A DNA stretch of 6,696 bases from Ruminococcus sp. (GTDB lineage: Bacteria > Bacillota > Clostridia > Oscillospirales > Ruminococcaceae). The stretch's first letter is position 1, and the number at the start of each line of letters is the position of its first letter. Below the pieces are notes generated by a model. The model saw only the letters and a list, made by a program, of their open reading frames with translations, was not told where the DNA came from and ran no database searches. The position numbers and the translations under genes were made by a program. Below, piece after piece: positions 5,536 through 6,696 of this stretch. The stretch covers positions 1-6,696 of the forward strand of contig JAILFF010000110.1 of assembly GCA_024697705.1 (NCBI GenBank). The letters run 5' to 3'.

Positions 5536-6696
5536 TCAGGACGCTTTGCTCTTTGAGCTTTTCTTTTTTGCTGCCTTTTTATCGGGCTTATCGTTTTTCG
5601 CGGCGGTATCTTCGGCGGGAGATCCCGATTTTTCTTTTTCGATCCTGCCAAGAAAATCCTTTATCAGCTTTGTACATTCCTCCCTGCGAACGCGGTAGAA
5701 ATCGAAATGGTCGCCCGGCAGGTCAACTACCTCGCAGCTGCCGAGCTTTTCAATAAAGGGCTGCACGGAGTGCTCGTAGTTTTCCTTTTTTATGGAAAGC
5801 TCTTTTTCGTAGGCAAGCTTTTTCCGCTCCTCGTCGCTGCCCCCGAAGCCTTCGGTCTTGCTGCTGATACTGTATTCCGAAAGCGGGGCGAACTGTTCCA
5901 GTTCTTCGATCGTATGAAATCCGTTTGTTACGTTGACATATACCTTAGGGACCGCGTTTTCGGGGTCGAGGACGTTCCATGTGGTGTTCATACTTACGGG
6001 CGAGTTTTTCAGCTCCGAGAAGAATGCCGAGCTGCTGTAAGTCATGCGCCCCATCGCGTAAGAGATGTTCTTCTCGTCGGCGGTATAGTCATCGTACTCC
6101 GCGAAGAACATACCCGGGACAACGTCCGACACCCCGAGCTTCATCATGATCTTCATGATCTTCATGCTGCCTGCTTCTTTGTCGAATTCGTCCGCTGCCT
6201 GCTTTATCATCTCATCGGAAACGGCTGCGGCAGGGGAGCCGTCAAGATTTATCAGCCCTTCGATCTCATCGGGGTACTTGCTCACCCAGTACGACGCGGG
6301 AAGGCTTGCAAAGGAATGAGGCAGCAGTATATACGGTGCCTTTACCCCTGCGTTCTGCAAGGCGGTGCGCAGCTGCTCGACCTCATATTCCACGGTCATT
6401 TCGTCCGTTACGTCGTCGCTGCCGTCGTAGCCGGGGCGCGCAAGGCAGTATACCGCGGCTTCGTCCGTGAGCGAGTCGGCAAGCTCCTTTATCTCCACGG
6501 GGAACCCGGAACCATTGCCGCTCAGCGCCACGATACGGTGCTTATCCTCCGCGCCGCCGTAGCGGACAAGGTTAAGGGAGTGGTCGCCGACGGAGACCGG
6601 CTCGTAATACCCGTTCGCCTTCATCAGTTCCAGATTCTTAGGCTCCTTTACGCGATGGTATATGAACATACCCGCGGCAGCGAGCACCAACAGTAT
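5536..6696 (-). CDS. Membrane-anchored alpha/beta hydrolase, paralog of the left-hand hydrolase (5' end beyond window)
   Basis: Reading leftwards, 386 residues are visible from the right edge to TGA at 5538-5536. The frame is open to the edge (ILLVLAAAGMFIY), so the start lies outside; a TTG at 6690-6688 falls inside the hydrophobic anchor and is unlikely to be the start. Counting from the edge: end of a membrane helix 1-13; GYYEPVSVGDHSLNL 29-43; RIVALSGNGSGF 54-65 (oxyanion-loop strand); YCLARPGYDGSD 83-94; nucleophile elbow LLPHSFASLP with Ser128; INLDGSP with Asp152, a candidate triad acid; lid-like helices about 155-235; DLPGDHFDF with His330, the expected triad His; then a Lys/Ser/Ala-rich tail of about 34 residues. 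The elbow reads PHSFAS rather than the usual GHSxGG, so classification is firm but catalytic details are not. Ester or related hydrolysis outside the cytoplasm is inferred; the substrate is unknown. Confidence 0.85.
   Translation of the reverse strand: MLLVLAAAGMFIYHRVKEPKNLELMKANGYYEPVSVGDHSLNLVRYGGAEDKHRIVALSGNGSGFPVEIKELADSLTDEAAVYCLARPGYDGSDDVTDEMTVEYEVEQLRTALQNAGVKAPYILLPHSFASLPASYWVSKYPDEIEGLINLDGSPAAAVSDEMIKQAADEFDKEAGSMKIMKIMMKLGVSDVVPGMFFAEYDDYTADEKNISYAMGRMTYSSSAFFSELKNSPVSMNTTWNVLDPENAVPKVYVNVTNGFHTIEELEQFAPLSEYSISSKTEGFGGSDEERKKLAYEKELSIKKENYEHSVQPFIEKLGSCEVVDLPGDHFDFYRVRREECTKLIKDFLGRIEKEKSGSPAEDTAAKNDKPDKKAAKKKSSKSKAS
6144..6166. repeat. Short in-frame tandem repeat, 9-bp unit x 2.5
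   Basis: TCATGATCT occurs twice in direct succession, followed by TCATG. On the minus strand it encodes the Met-Lys-Ile repeats of SMKIMKIMMKLG in the lid region of the hydrolase. The length is a multiple of three, so slippage here would add or remove three residues without breaking the frame. Confidence 0.6.

Noticed and set aside
6688..6690. TTG as the start codon of the right-hand hydrolase
   Set aside because: The frame stays open to the window edge, the codon lies inside the membrane helix, and the paralog at 1-302 has a longer N-terminus before the same segment.
1..6696. CRISPR array, tRNA, rRNA, insertion sequence or attachment site
   Set aside because: No regularly spaced repeats, tRNA-like cloverleaf, terminal inverted repeats with transposase, or flanking direct repeats were found on reading both strands.

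Overview
The window looks like a chromosomal segment from a fibre- or glycan-degrading Gram-positive gut or rumen anaerobe, most likely a Ruminococcus-type member of the Oscillospiraceae. This is inferred from three things: strong SigA-type promoters in AT-rich spacers next to moderately GC-rich genes, a GGGAGG ribosome binding site, and a very large secreted glycosidase ending in fibronectin-type repeats of the 'GAEKYGIAxYxxGxW ... AKVNGxW' kind. The genus is not proven by the sequence.

Layout: (1) 1-302, minus strand: the N-terminal 100 residues of a membrane-anchored alpha/beta hydrolase that runs off the left edge. (2) 303-765: an intergenic control region. It holds a near-consensus promoter reading left into the hydrolase, two candidate promoters reading right, small palindromes, a leader hairpin and the ribosome binding site of the next gene. 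(3) 766-5349, plus strand: one very large gene (1527 aa) for an exported LacZ-type GH2 beta-galactosidase carrying a LamG/concanavalin-like module and two FN3 repeats at its C-terminus. (4) 5350-5535: a convergent spacer with a 12-bp UUCG-capped hairpin whose T-run lies on the minus-strand side. (5) 5536-6696, minus strand: a second alpha/beta hydrolase, paralogous to the first, running off the right edge before its true start.

The beta-galactosidase should remove terminal beta-galactosyl residues from oligo- or polysaccharides outside the cell, with the C-terminal modules serving as binding or spacer domains. It appears to be a single-gene transcription unit, divergent from one hydrolase and convergent with the other. 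The two hydrolases share a TM-anchor-then-'GYYxPVSVGDHSLNL' N-terminus and lie in the same orientation on either side of it. This suggests an old tandem hydrolase pair that was separated by acquisition of the glycosidase gene.

No CRISPR array, tRNA, rRNA, transposase or clearly new multi-gene system is visible. The most unusual items are the split paralog pair, the non-canonical nucleophile elbow of the right-hand hydrolase, and the structured, possibly dual-promoter leader of the beta-galactosidase gene.
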